Shown here piece by piece: positions 1 through 8,132 of a stretch of 50,449 bases of DNA. A program made the position numbers and the translations under genes. The DNA is from Rhodothermales bacterium (lineage in GTDB: Bacteria > Bacteroidota > Rhodothermia > Rhodothermales > Bin80): NCBI GenBank assembly GCA_012271205.1, contig JAAXGT010000156.1:1-50449 (forward strand). Direction: 5' to 3'. Numbering within the stretch: position 1 is the stretch's first letter; each line of letters begins with the position of its first letter. Under the pieces are notes generated by a model. The model made no database searches. It had not been told where the DNA came from and saw only the letters and a program-made list of their open reading frames with translations.

Positions 1-470
1 AATGGTCCCGGATTATGTGAGGGATCGACGCCTTTTCACGGTCTCTCTTTGGAAATAGAGGCCCTCCCCCCACGGGGGGCTGGCCGTGGCCGATTTTGGT
101 CCCAATCCCTGCGGTCCGCACGCCCCTGTCCCCGGCTCGACCGGAACCACCTCCCAGGCCAGCAAGAGCGTCCGGTGGCGCCCGGCCACTGGCCCCAAGC
201 ACTTCTTCCATCCGGGGAAAGCGCGCCCGTTGGCCACGGATCTCCCAACCCCGTACCTTTTTTCCAAGGGACCGGGGCCCCTACGTTTTCTTCGCTTGTG
301 TTACCACTCCGGAGATACCCAAACAAGAGGGCCCGTCCCTGGCCCCTTAATCCAACAGGTACGAATCCCTACGACCTTGAAACGGTACGACGTCTGTGCA
401 AGGCCGTAATCTGCAACTGCTTCGTCCCAGACGGAAAAATCCTTCAAATCAGGGGGTTTGCAAGAGGCTC
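1..470 (-). mobile_element. Internally deleted insertion sequence (copy A), inverted relative to 23000-24122
   Basis: Read on the minus strand, this segment matches the element at 23000-24122 at both ends. The outer end carries the terminal repeat GAGCCTCTTGCAAAC (456-470), identical to the left terminal repeat at 23000-23014, and the next ~230 bases align closely. Near the window edge, about 5-135 aligns with about 23925-24055 (shared stretch GCGTCGATCCCTCACATAAT). The roughly 650 bases in between, which in the other copy encode the catalytic part of the transposase, are absent and replaced by a short unrelated stretch. No intact transposase frame remains. It is a non-autonomous, MITE-like derivative, and its far end lies outside the window. 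The match was made by eye. Confidence 0.8.
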
Positions 471-765
471 GGTCCTATGAAGTGTTCTTGCCCCAGCATC
501 GACATTTCACCGAAGTCGGTGCTCCAGATGCTACGAAATGGGGAATCTGTTTCACAGAATGGTTATTGGTTTATCCGGTGGGGATCACATGTAAAATCCG
601 ATCCGGTTTATCTGTCATGTGTAGGCTTGTCCCTAATAAGGCCAGTTTTTATGACATTTTGTCATCTCTACGGGGAGCGTGAACCGTGAACCGTGATTAT
701 CTCTGTGAAACAAGCTCCATGGACGACGCGTTCTATACTCTAGTTCTAGTCAGCTGACAGTTCCC

Positions 766-1243
766 ATGCGTTACTCACCGCTTTTCGCTAGTGCCCTACT
801 CGGCCTTTTGGTTGTTTTCACAGGCTTATCTAAAGGTGTGGCGGCACAGTCTCTGGCTGTAATTAACGTGGATGATGTTTTCAATTTGCCCGTGGCTATC
901 AGCACTGAAGTCGTGTCGCGGACAATACAGTTTGGAGACTACGATGGCCGATGGACTTCGAGATGCTCACGGCTCGGATTGCAAGTCGACTGATAACGCT
1001 ATCGGCCTGACTCAATGTGTCGTTGGAAGCCGTGCTTTGGAATTGGAATTGCAGTTTCCGAGTATGACGTTGGTACGGTCTGAATAGGCTCCTTTTTGTG
1101 TGCTGCCGAACAATCCTACTGAGGAGCAGGCTCAGGATTATTCTGAGTGCATGGGTAAACTATATAAAAAATGTGGAGATGAAGGTGGAGATGTAGTTTC
1201 TCATGTCAATGACTACGGCGATGTAGTTTCGATCTGCATATAA
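766..1243 (+). pseudogene. Decayed small cysteine-containing secreted protein
   Basis: The ATG at 766 opens a clear signal peptide (MRYSPLFASALLGLL, then GVAAQ). That frame stops at 993, but the sequence stays protein-like in another frame. There it reads DCKSTDNAIGLTQCVVGS, meets an in-frame TAG at 1085-1087, and resumes as FCVLPNNPTEEQAQDYSEC to a TAA at 1241-1243. One frameshift near 940 and one nonsense change would restore a secreted protein of about 155 residues with several cysteines (DCKS, TQCVV, FCVL, SEC, KKC). I do not recognise the family. It precedes the GLPGLI gene in the same direction, with about 240 bases between. Confidence 0.5.
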
Positions 1244-1484
1244 CTGTGCAGATTGAACTCCGAAACACAACGGTATCGGTTTGACAAGCCTTGGGCGTGA
1301 TTTTTGAGAATGAGGGGTCTAATTTGTGGCCGCGCGACGGTTAAGCATGAGTAGTTTCCCGTAGGCTCGGCACTGAGGCGATCAGGCAGTGTCTCGGGGC
1401 TTTCGGTACCGCAATGCGCAGGCATTGTCAGATATGCTGCAGACGCGCTGGTTGCCTTTTCGAGCCCGATCTTCCACATATACC

Positions 1485-2249
1485 ATGCGCCAGATTGTTC
1501 TGATCGCACTCATGCTTGTACCCCTTGGTGCATTAGCACAAGTGGGTACCGTGCGCTACACGCATACGTATCCGGTGCTGTATAGCCGTTATTTCGCTTT
1601 CAGGTCTGTTACAAGTCGGGCATTGGATGAGGAGTTCGTCGGACCTTCACCCCATGCTACGGTATCCCGGAGCATGGTCTTCGACACGACCGCCTCCCTG
1701 ATGTATCCGACAGACAAACCGGCCGTGGAGCCAAAGGATAGAAGGGCAAGCGAGGGAAAAGAGCATATCGACACTACCTATGTCGACTTTGGGGGTGGCA
1801 CATTTGCGGAATCGCGGGTGATAGGCGGGGATATCTATCTTGTCAGTGACCGACAACCGGCCATCCTGTGGCGTCTGGAGGGCGAAGAGCGGGTCTACTT
1901 GGACCATCGCGTCATGAAGGCTACGGCGGTAGTGGATTCGGCTGTTGTTGAGGCTTGGTTTACGCCGGAGATTCCGATTCCCGCTGGTCCGGGTCTGTAT
2001 GGCGGGTTGCCCGGGCTGATCCTGATGGTAACCAACCCGGCTTCAGGAGAAGTGTACGCTGCCGACTCCCTTACTACAGGCATACCGTCTCGCGCGATTG
2101 AGCCCCCTACAAGAGGTCTCGAGGTGTCGGACAACCGGTATCGCCGGGCAAGGGTAGAGGAGATGGCAAAAGATCGACGCATGTGGGACGAGCAAATACG
2201 TCTCATTGAGGAAGGAAAGGTAAAAGTCGTGAGGCAGCGTGGGCAGTAA
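1485..2249 (+). CDS. GLPGLI family exported protein
   Basis: This 254-residue protein carries the family motif as YGGLPGLILMV near residue 170. An N-terminal signal peptide (MRQIVLIALMLVPLGALAQ) fixes the start at the ATG at 1485; longer upstream starts would bury it. GLPGLI proteins are secreted or periplasmic Bacteroidota proteins of unknown biochemical function, often encoded beside a CarboxypepD_reg/TonB-type outer-membrane barrel. That is the case here: the next gene, 64 bases downstream, is such a barrel. The C-terminus is charged and helical (RRARVEEMAKDRRMW). A role in outer-membrane export or assembly with the barrel is inference from the pairing only. Confidence 0.85.
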   Translation: MRQIVLIALMLVPLGALAQVGTVRYTHTYPVLYSRYFAFRSVTSRALDEEFVGPSPHATVSRSMVFDTTASLMYPTDKPAVEPKDRRASEGKEHIDTTYVDFGGGTFAESRVIGGDIYLVSDRQPAILWRLEGEERVYLDHRVMKATAVVDSAVVEAWFTPEIPIPAGPGLYGGLPGLILMVTNPASGEVYAADSLTTGIPSRAIEPPTRGLEVSDNRYRRARVEEMAKDRRMWDEQIRLIEEGKVKVVRQRGQ

Positions 2250-2313
2250 GAAGGGACGATGCTTGGCGCATCTTGAGTCTGCATAGCCTTAGGACCATGA
2301 AAGCGATGCAGCC

Positions 2314-5031
2314 ATGTCTGAAAAAGGCGTTGTGTGGCGGGTTGTCCCGGTAGCGGCCGCGCTCTGGTGCATAGTCCCGACCGTTCAGGCACAGCGCTTT
2401 GTCGTCATCGGTTCGGTGACAGATTCGGCCGGTGTTGCGCTGGCCCAGGCCACTGTGGTGGTACTTGCGCGCGCGGATTCGGCGCTGGTCCAGTTCGGCA
2501 CGTCCCGCGGCGACGGGGCCTTTGCCGTGAAACACCTGTTGCCGGGAGCGTACGTCTTGCAGGTCTCCTATGTGGGATTTGCGACGGCGCTGCGCGACTT
2601 TGAGATGGGCCGTGCGGATGTCGACGTGGGGCGCATGGTGTTGTGGCCCCAAACCAACGTGCTGGAAGAGTTTGTGGTGACGGGCGACCGCCTGCCGTAC
2701 GTTGTCCGCGGGGATACCCTCGAATACAATGCCCTGGCCTTCATCACGCGGCCGCAGGACATGGTGGAGGACTTGCTGCGGCGCCTGCCGGGGATAGAGG
2801 TGGACCGCTACGGCAACGTCATCGCTTATGGGGAGCTCGTCCAGCGCCTGCTGGTGGAGGGCCGGGAGTTTTTCGGGGACGATCCAACGATTGCCACACG
2901 CAACTTGCCGGCGGATGCGGTAGAACGCGTGCAGATCTACGACCAGCCTTCGGACCGGGCTGAGTTGACCGGCGTGCCGGACGGTCGGGAGGAAAAGACC
3001 ATGAATCTGGCCTTGACCGAGGAGGCCAAGCGAGGGGCCTTCGGGCAGATTACCAGTGGGGCGGGGATCGAGCAGGGGAAGCAGGGGCATTACCTTGGTC
3101 GCGTCTCCACTTTTCGCTTCGCCCCTGTGACCCAGCTGGCGCTGATCGGCGGTGCCGAAAACATCAACCGGCCGGTGTTCAGTGGACGGCAGCTGGCCAG
3201 TTTTACGGGAGCGTCTCAGGTGCTGTCCCTGGCGGGAGAAAGCGACGGCTGGTCCCAATCACTGGGCACCGGGCTCAACACCAATCGGGATTTTGGAGAC
3301 AAGGTCCAGCTCAACGCCAGTTACCTGCTGACGGACCGGGATAACAGGCAGGAACACATTACCAACCGGGACCAGTTGCTGGGCTCGGCCGTGACGGCAA
3401 CGAGTGACGAATCCCATCACCGCGAGACGGCCAACCTGGCGCATACGGTGATCCTCCATGTCGAGTCCAGGTTCGCCGAGGGGCACGACCTGGTCGTCAG
3501 AGGCAATATGTCCCGAACGCTGTCGAGCGGGTCGCGTGCCGGCCTGGAAACAACGGCCGATCCCCGGGGGATGCCCCTGAATACGGCTACGACGTCCGTA
3601 AGCGACGATCGGACCGGTCATGGCGGTGGCCTGCGACTGACCTGGCGCAAGCGGATCGCGGAGGGCGGGCGGAGCCTTATAGCCGAAGGCTCGGTGGGGC
3701 TGCGGGACGCCCAGGAAACAAGGGTGCTGCACTCGGAGAGTCGGCTGTACAACCTGGGGGATCTGCAAACCCGTGAGGAACAGCAGCAGGAGCAGCAGCT
3801 TCTCAGTGAGGCGGTCGAGCACAGGCAGCGTCTCGAACTGCTGGAGCCCTTGCGCACCGGTCGCACCCTGTCGATGTACGTGCAGCGCTTTGCAAACCGC
3901 CTGCACCAGGACAAGGCGTACTTTGATCTTGTCGGTGGACAAAACGTTTTAGATCCGAAACTCAGCCAGGTGTATGACCAGATCCACAAATATTGGCGCT
4001 CGGGCACCAGCTTTCGCCTGCAAAACGAAGCACGAACGTGGTGGCTCAGTGGAGAGCTCGAACTGCAGCACTCCCGCCGCAGAGGACGCAGTACGGCGCT
4101 CGATCAGACCCTGAAAAGCCGCTATATGCATCTGCTGCCGCGCGTGGTGGGGCAATGGGAACTGGGCGGCGGATCCTCCCTGGACTTGTTTTACTATTCC
4201 CGCACCCGTGAGCCGTCGCTGCGACAACTGCAGCCCTTTACCGACAACCGCAACCCGTTGCGGGTCTACGTCGGCAATCCGGCGTTGACCCCGGAATACC
4301 ATCATGACCTGTCGGTCCAGTACTGGTTGCACCGGGGTTTCTCCGGCCTCATCCTAAGCGCCGATGCGAATGCTGTATACACCCGTAACAGCATCGTGTC
4401 CGTGCGGACGGTCGATGCTGACTTTCGGCAGCAGATAAGTGCGGTCAACGCGGGACCAGCCTGGACTCGGTCGGGCGGTATCCACTTCAACATGCCCGTG
4501 CGGCGACTGGATCTCGAGTGGGGCACGGACATTGATGTCGACTGGGATACGGCAACGGAGTATGTCAATGGCTCGGAGAATGAAGCGCAGATACTGCGCG
4601 GCAGGCTGAGCTTGGATCTTGAGTATCGCTACAGGGACGTTCTGGAGGTCCTGGCCCGGGCCCGGCGCTCCTATAACGAGAGCCGCTATTCGCTCAATGC
4701 CGCGTTGAATCAGAGCTACATCAATGGTACGGTTGATGTTGAGGTCTACTGGCGTCCTTCTCCAGGCTGGTCCTTGGAGTCTTCGGTTCTGTACCGGATA
4801 CTCGACTCCGATGCGTTCGGCACAGGGGAGAACATCACCCTGCTGAATCTGTCGGCGTCGCGCCACGTCTGGGAGGGCCGGGTCAACTTGGAACTCGAAC
4901 TGCACGATGCACTGAACCAGAACCAGCTTGTGGACCAAACCAGCGCGGCCACGTACCTTCAGGAGACCCGGGCGGTGTCTCTGGGACGCTATATCATGCT
5001 GAATCTGACCTACAAGCCTCGCCTAAGGTAA
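2314..5031 (+). CDS. TonB-dependent receptor-like outer membrane beta-barrel protein with carboxypeptidase-like regulatory domain
   Basis: This is a 905-residue outer-membrane protein. A signal peptide ends near VQAQ (residues 24-27). A CarboxypepD_reg-like beta-sandwich follows (about 28-115: GSVTDSAGVALAQATVVV, then LLPGAYVLQVSYVGF). A plug-like domain follows (about 120-230: DTLEYNALAFI, DLLRRLPGIEVD, RVQIYDQPSDRAELTGV). The rest is a long beta-barrel of alternating hydrophobic strands, with a C-terminal strand ending in an aromatic/hydrophobic pattern (LGRYIMLNLTYKPRLR). The plug resembles the receptor subgroup usually paired with GLPGLI proteins, and the GLPGLI gene is directly upstream. 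No SusD-like partner or TonB gene is in the window. The substrate is unknown. Confidence 0.85.
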   Translation: MSEKGVVWRVVPVAAALWCIVPTVQAQRFVVIGSVTDSAGVALAQATVVVLARADSALVQFGTSRGDGAFAVKHLLPGAYVLQVSYVGFATALRDFEMGRADVDVGRMVLWPQTNVLEEFVVTGDRLPYVVRGDTLEYNALAFITRPQDMVEDLLRRLPGIEVDRYGNVIAYGELVQRLLVEGREFFGDDPTIATRNLPADAVERVQIYDQPSDRAELTGVPDGREEKTMNLALTEEAKRGAFGQITSGAGIEQGKQGHYLGRVSTFRFAPVTQLALIGGAENINRPVFSGRQLASFTGASQVLSLAGESDGWSQSLGTGLNTNRDFGDKVQLNASYLLTDRDNRQEHITNRDQLLGSAVTATSDESHHRETANLAHTVILHVESRFAEGHDLVVRGNMSRTLSSGSRAGLETTADPRGMPLNTATTSVSDDRTGHGGGLRLTWRKRIAEGGRSLIAEGSVGLRDAQETRVLHSESRLYNLGDLQTREEQQQEQQLLSEAVEHRQRLELLEPLRTGRTLSMYVQRFANRLHQDKAYFDLVGGQNVLDPKLSQVYDQIHKYWRSGTSFRLQNEARTWWLSGELELQHSRRRGRSTALDQTLKSRYMHLLPRVVGQWELGGGSSLDLFYYSRTREPSLRQLQPFTDNRNPLRVYVGNPALTPEYHHDLSVQYWLHRGFSGLILSADANAVYTRNSIVSVRTVDADFRQQISAVNAGPAWTRSGGIHFNMPVRRLDLEWGTDIDVDWDTATEYVNGSENEAQILRGRLSLDLEYRYRDVLEVLARARRSYNESRYSLNAALNQSYINGTVDVEVYWRPSPGWSLESSVLYRILDSDAFGTGENITLLNLSASRHVWEGRVNLELELHDALNQNQLVDQTSAATYLQETRAVSLGRYIMLNLTYKPRLR

Positions 5032-5720
5032 TTCGCGTATGGTCAAATTCTGCCTGCTGACAAGGGAAACCTGCATGTTCCAGACGAGATTCCAGAACGG
5101 ACTGTTGTGCGTAAATCGCTTTTGGAGGATGCTGTTCGCACGGCCGGAATTGATCTGAGGCAGGACTCATCGAGTCGATGCGCGCGGTGGCGCCACAGGT
5201 GGGGGTAGACGTTTTTGGCAATGACGGCTTCCCGGGCAAGCTTCTTTACGATCTGGTGTAGCATGGAATAAATGGGTTCCAGCGGCTGATGGTTGTGAGA
5301 GCCAAAAAGCGCGCGGCCACGGTGTTGGGGGGCTATGTGTGATTGGCGCTTACATGGCTGGCATTGTTTGGTACAACGCGACCGACACCGCGATCTCGCA
5401 GGCCGTTCCCATGTACAGATTACCCACGCAAGTTGAGCGAATTCCATGCCCTTGTCCGCGGTGCGGTTAGAATGTACAGGTGCAACCAAAAGGTGCAGCA
5501 ACTCTGGTTTGTGGCGACTTTTGCACGGGCACGAAAAATATCCTGCTCAGAGCATTTGGAAAGCAATTTGCCGAGTCGTGTGGCCTGCCTGATCGCGGTG
5601 TTCTTCCTGATGCAGCTGGGGATCAGTGGGCCCGTGCGGTGAGCCGACTGCTTGCAATGAACACGGTTTTCGCCGTGGGCGTACCGGCGTGGAGGCAACG
5701 ATTCTGTCGGATCGCCGGGC
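5032..5720. other. Gene-free stretch with a frame-broken coding remnant
   Basis: No intact gene is visible between the receptor and the TIM-barrel gene. On the plus strand, around 5045-5160, one frame reads LHVPDEIPERTVVRKSLLED, which looks like genuine protein. It breaks, and protein-like text continues in other frames (VAPQVGVDVFGNDGFPGKLL near 5185-5260, LALTWLALFGTTRPTPRS near 5345-5400). This suggests one decayed gene with several frameshifts. I cannot name its family. Confidence 0.35.
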
Positions 5721-6548
5721 TCAGGGTGAGCGCAGGCTGTGCAGATACGTGGCGCTGTCAGGGAGGAATTCCGGTGCCATTTCTACGTAAATGTTCTTCA
5801 GGCCGGTACCGGCGTTGAAAAAGTCGGGCCAGTCCACGACACCGCCGCCCACCGGGGCCCGCTCTGCTTCGACACCGGTCCAGTCGGCAAGGTGCGCGGA
5901 AACAAATCGTTCCGGTGCTGCCCGAAAGTAATCCGCAGCCTGATACCCGATGCTGACCACCCAAACCTGGAATTGCATCTTGACGACGCTTGGATCGAGC
6001 CCTTGCAGGAGCAGGTCGTAAATAAGTTGCCCTTCAACCTTGGCAAACTCGAAGTTGTGGTTGTGATAGGCGAACGTCAGGCCGCTGTCTGTCGCTGCGC
6101 GGCCCCACCCATTGATTTCGTCTATCGCGTTTTTCCATTCGTCCAGTGTGGCATTAGCCCCTATGCCGGGCGAAGACACAACCATCTGATTCAATCCAAG
6201 CTGCTTGGCAAACTCAATGCGGGCCGGCAAGTCCTCCCGTAATTCCGGCGTCGTGTAGTGTGAGCTAATGCAAGTCAGACCCGCGTCCGTGATGATACTC
6301 TTCATATCGGTGGCCGACAGCTCGGCAAGTGGTCCAAACCCGTAACGGCGGTAACCGACCGGAGAGCACATCTCGAAGGTTTCGTAGCCCATAGCCGCCA
6401 TTTTGGCGAGTGTACCTGGAAAATCTGCCGCCAGATCGGCACGCACCACCCAGCTCTGAAAGCCAATCGCAAGATTGGTTCTTCGCCTGACTAGTAGCGG
6501 CAACAGGGATAACGCTGCACTTTGTGCGAGAAAATCACGTCGATGCAT
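5721..6548 (-). CDS. Tat-exported xylose isomerase-like TIM barrel protein
   Basis: The protein has 275 residues. The start MHRRDFLAQSAALSLLPLLV is a twin-arginine signal. The body follows the sugar phosphate isomerase/epimerase fold (AP endonuclease 2 / xylose isomerase-like). Strand landmarks are SSHYTTPELREDL, FAYHNHNFEF, SAHLADWTG and IYVEMAPEF, with GGGVVDWPDFF before the last strand. In most relatives the segment after the HNH motif carries acidic metal ligands (of the MELD type); here it reads KMQFQVWVV, and the usual HVKD is HLADW. Some metal-binding residues may therefore be lost. It is divergent from the Gfo/Idh/MocA gene across 84 bases, and such pairs often act on the same sugar. 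Confidence 0.8.
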   Translation of the reverse strand: MHRRDFLAQSAALSLLPLLVRRRTNLAIGFQSWVVRADLAADFPGTLAKMAAMGYETFEMCSPVGYRRYGFGPLAELSATDMKSIITDAGLTCISSHYTTPELREDLPARIEFAKQLGLNQMVVSSPGIGANATLDEWKNAIDEINGWGRAATDSGLTFAYHNHNFEFAKVEGQLIYDLLLQGLDPSVVKMQFQVWVVSIGYQAADYFRAAPERFVSAHLADWTGVEAERAPVGGGVVDWPDFFNAGTGLKNIYVEMAPEFLPDSATYLHSLRSP

Positions 6549-6632
6549 GGGGATATTGGAGGGTTGCAAATTAAGTTGTCATTCCTGATTAATTGTATCT
6601 TAACACATCCAATCTAAACCAAAGAAGACATA

Positions 6633-8132
6633 ATGTCAGCCAAGTCATTCAGTCGCCGGGATTTCCTGGCCACCGCTACCGGGGCCGCGGCTGCGGCGAC
6701 CATCGTCCCACGACGCGTATTGGGCGGGCCAGGGCACGTGGCTCCTAGTGACATGATCAATGCCGCCTTGGTTGGTTCCGGCACGCAGGCACTTCGTCAG
6801 CTTATGACCGATTGGCTTCCACGGGAAGATCTGCAGATCGCCTGTGTGTGTGATCCGAATCGGGACTCAGACAACTATCGTGACTGGAGTCCACACGGAT
6901 TGCGCAATAGGATACGGCGCTTCCTTGAGAACCCCGACTGGGGCTCGGAGACAGGTATTCGTGCCGGACGCGAAGCCGGGCGAGAAATAGTCGAGGGATA
7001 CTATGCCAAGGAACGTGGACAATCTAATTACGAAGGTTGCAAAACCTACGTGGATTACCGTGACATGCTTGCCGAATCCGAAGGCATCGATGTTGTAATT
7101 GACATGACGCCGGATCACCTTCATGGGGCCGTAAATGTGGCGGCAATGAAGGCAGGGAAAGCCGTCGTAGCGCACAAGACGCTCGCCAACACGCTGCACG
7201 AGGTCCACCAGTGTGTAAACGTGGCGAAGGAAACCGGCGTTACGACCCATTTGATGGCTTGGAATAACGATCCGTCCCTGTATCAGTTGTGGGACTGGCT
7301 CAAGATGGGGGTGATTGGCAAGGTCAAGGAGGTACACAACTGGTCCAACCGGCCGGTTTGGCCCCAGGGTTGGATGGATTATCCCGCCGAGGCCATGGAG
7401 GTACCCGAGGGTATGGAGTGGGATTTGTGGCTGGGGCCGGTACCGCATCGTCCGTATCACATTGACTACACGCATGCGCTATTCCGCGGGTGGTTTGACT
7501 TTGGGGCAGGCTGCTTGGGTGACATGGGCAATTACAGCCTTTGGCGTACCTACAGAATGTTGGACCCCGGCCCCGTTATCAGCGTCCAGGCCAACGCGGC
7601 TACCGGTGCCGTCATCGTAGGCAATCAGAGTCAGTGGCGTCGCTCACAGGTAGCCTTTCCGGCGGCCAGCATGGTCCATTTCGAGCACAAGGATATGGAC
7701 ATTTACTGGTACGATGGCGGCATGAAGCCCCGTTTAGACAAAGGCCTGCTGGCATATGGCGAGCAGTTACCGCGCGAAGGCGTACTGTACGTTGGTGAGT
7801 ACGGAACCATTATGGGCAGTTTCCTGGCGCAGCAGTTCAGGCTTCTTCCAGAAAGCCGCATGAGTGCCCTGGAAGGCTCTATGCCCGCCGCTCGCGCTGA
7901 AGAAGAGGTCAAGCGTGCAGTGGACGAGTACGTGCACGCCATTCGCGACGGCAAGCAGAGCCGGGGCAGCTTCATCAATGTCGCGCATCTGGCGGAAGCC
8001 ACTTGTCTGGCCACAATTGCTCTCCAGACGGGCAAGCATCTCGTCTGGGATGCCGAGGCAAAGCAGTTCACCAATGACGACGAGGCCAATGGTCTCAGGA
8101 AACGAACCTACCGCTCCGATTGGGAAGTCTAG
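6633..8132 (+). CDS. Gfo/Idh/MocA family oxidoreductase with Tat signal
   Basis: This 499-residue protein has a twin-arginine leader (FSRRDFLATATGAAAAATI) and a nucleotide-binding fold at about 35-190 (INAALVGSGTQALRQL, IACVCDPNRDSDNY). The family step after the second strand is DVVIDMTPDHLHGAVNVAAM. The usual EKP motif is VAHKTLANTLHE, which keeps the lysine. The C-terminal domain has the conserved DFGAGCLGDMGNYSLWRTYR, the equivalent of the usual GDIGxH region. Members oxidise or epimerise sugars with bound NAD(P); exported ones work on glycans or glycosides in the periplasm. The gene converges on the sulfatase gene, the two overlapping by 4 bases (8129-8132). Substrate not predictable from sequence. 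Confidence 0.88.
   Translation: MSAKSFSRRDFLATATGAAAAATIVPRRVLGGPGHVAPSDMINAALVGSGTQALRQLMTDWLPREDLQIACVCDPNRDSDNYRDWSPHGLRNRIRRFLENPDWGSETGIRAGREAGREIVEGYYAKERGQSNYEGCKTYVDYRDMLAESEGIDVVIDMTPDHLHGAVNVAAMKAGKAVVAHKTLANTLHEVHQCVNVAKETGVTTHLMAWNNDPSLYQLWDWLKMGVIGKVKEVHNWSNRPVWPQGWMDYPAEAMEVPEGMEWDLWLGPVPHRPYHIDYTHALFRGWFDFGAGCLGDMGNYSLWRTYRMLDPGPVISVQANAATGAVIVGNQSQWRRSQVAFPAASMVHFEHKDMDIYWYDGGMKPRLDKGLLAYGEQLPREGVLYVGEYGTIMGSFLAQQFRLLPESRMSALEGSMPAARAEEEVKRAVDEYVHAIRDGKQSRGSFINVAHLAEATCLATIALQTGKHLVWDAEAKQFTNDDEANGLRKRTYRSDWEV

Noticed and set aside
678-698. Short tandem CGTGAAC repeat
   Set aside because: About three imperfect units only; too short to be a meaningful repeat array.
2203-3258. 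Long minus-strand frame inside the receptor gene
   Set aside because: It is antisense to a clear outer-membrane receptor, is rich in Arg/His/Gln, and has no motif.
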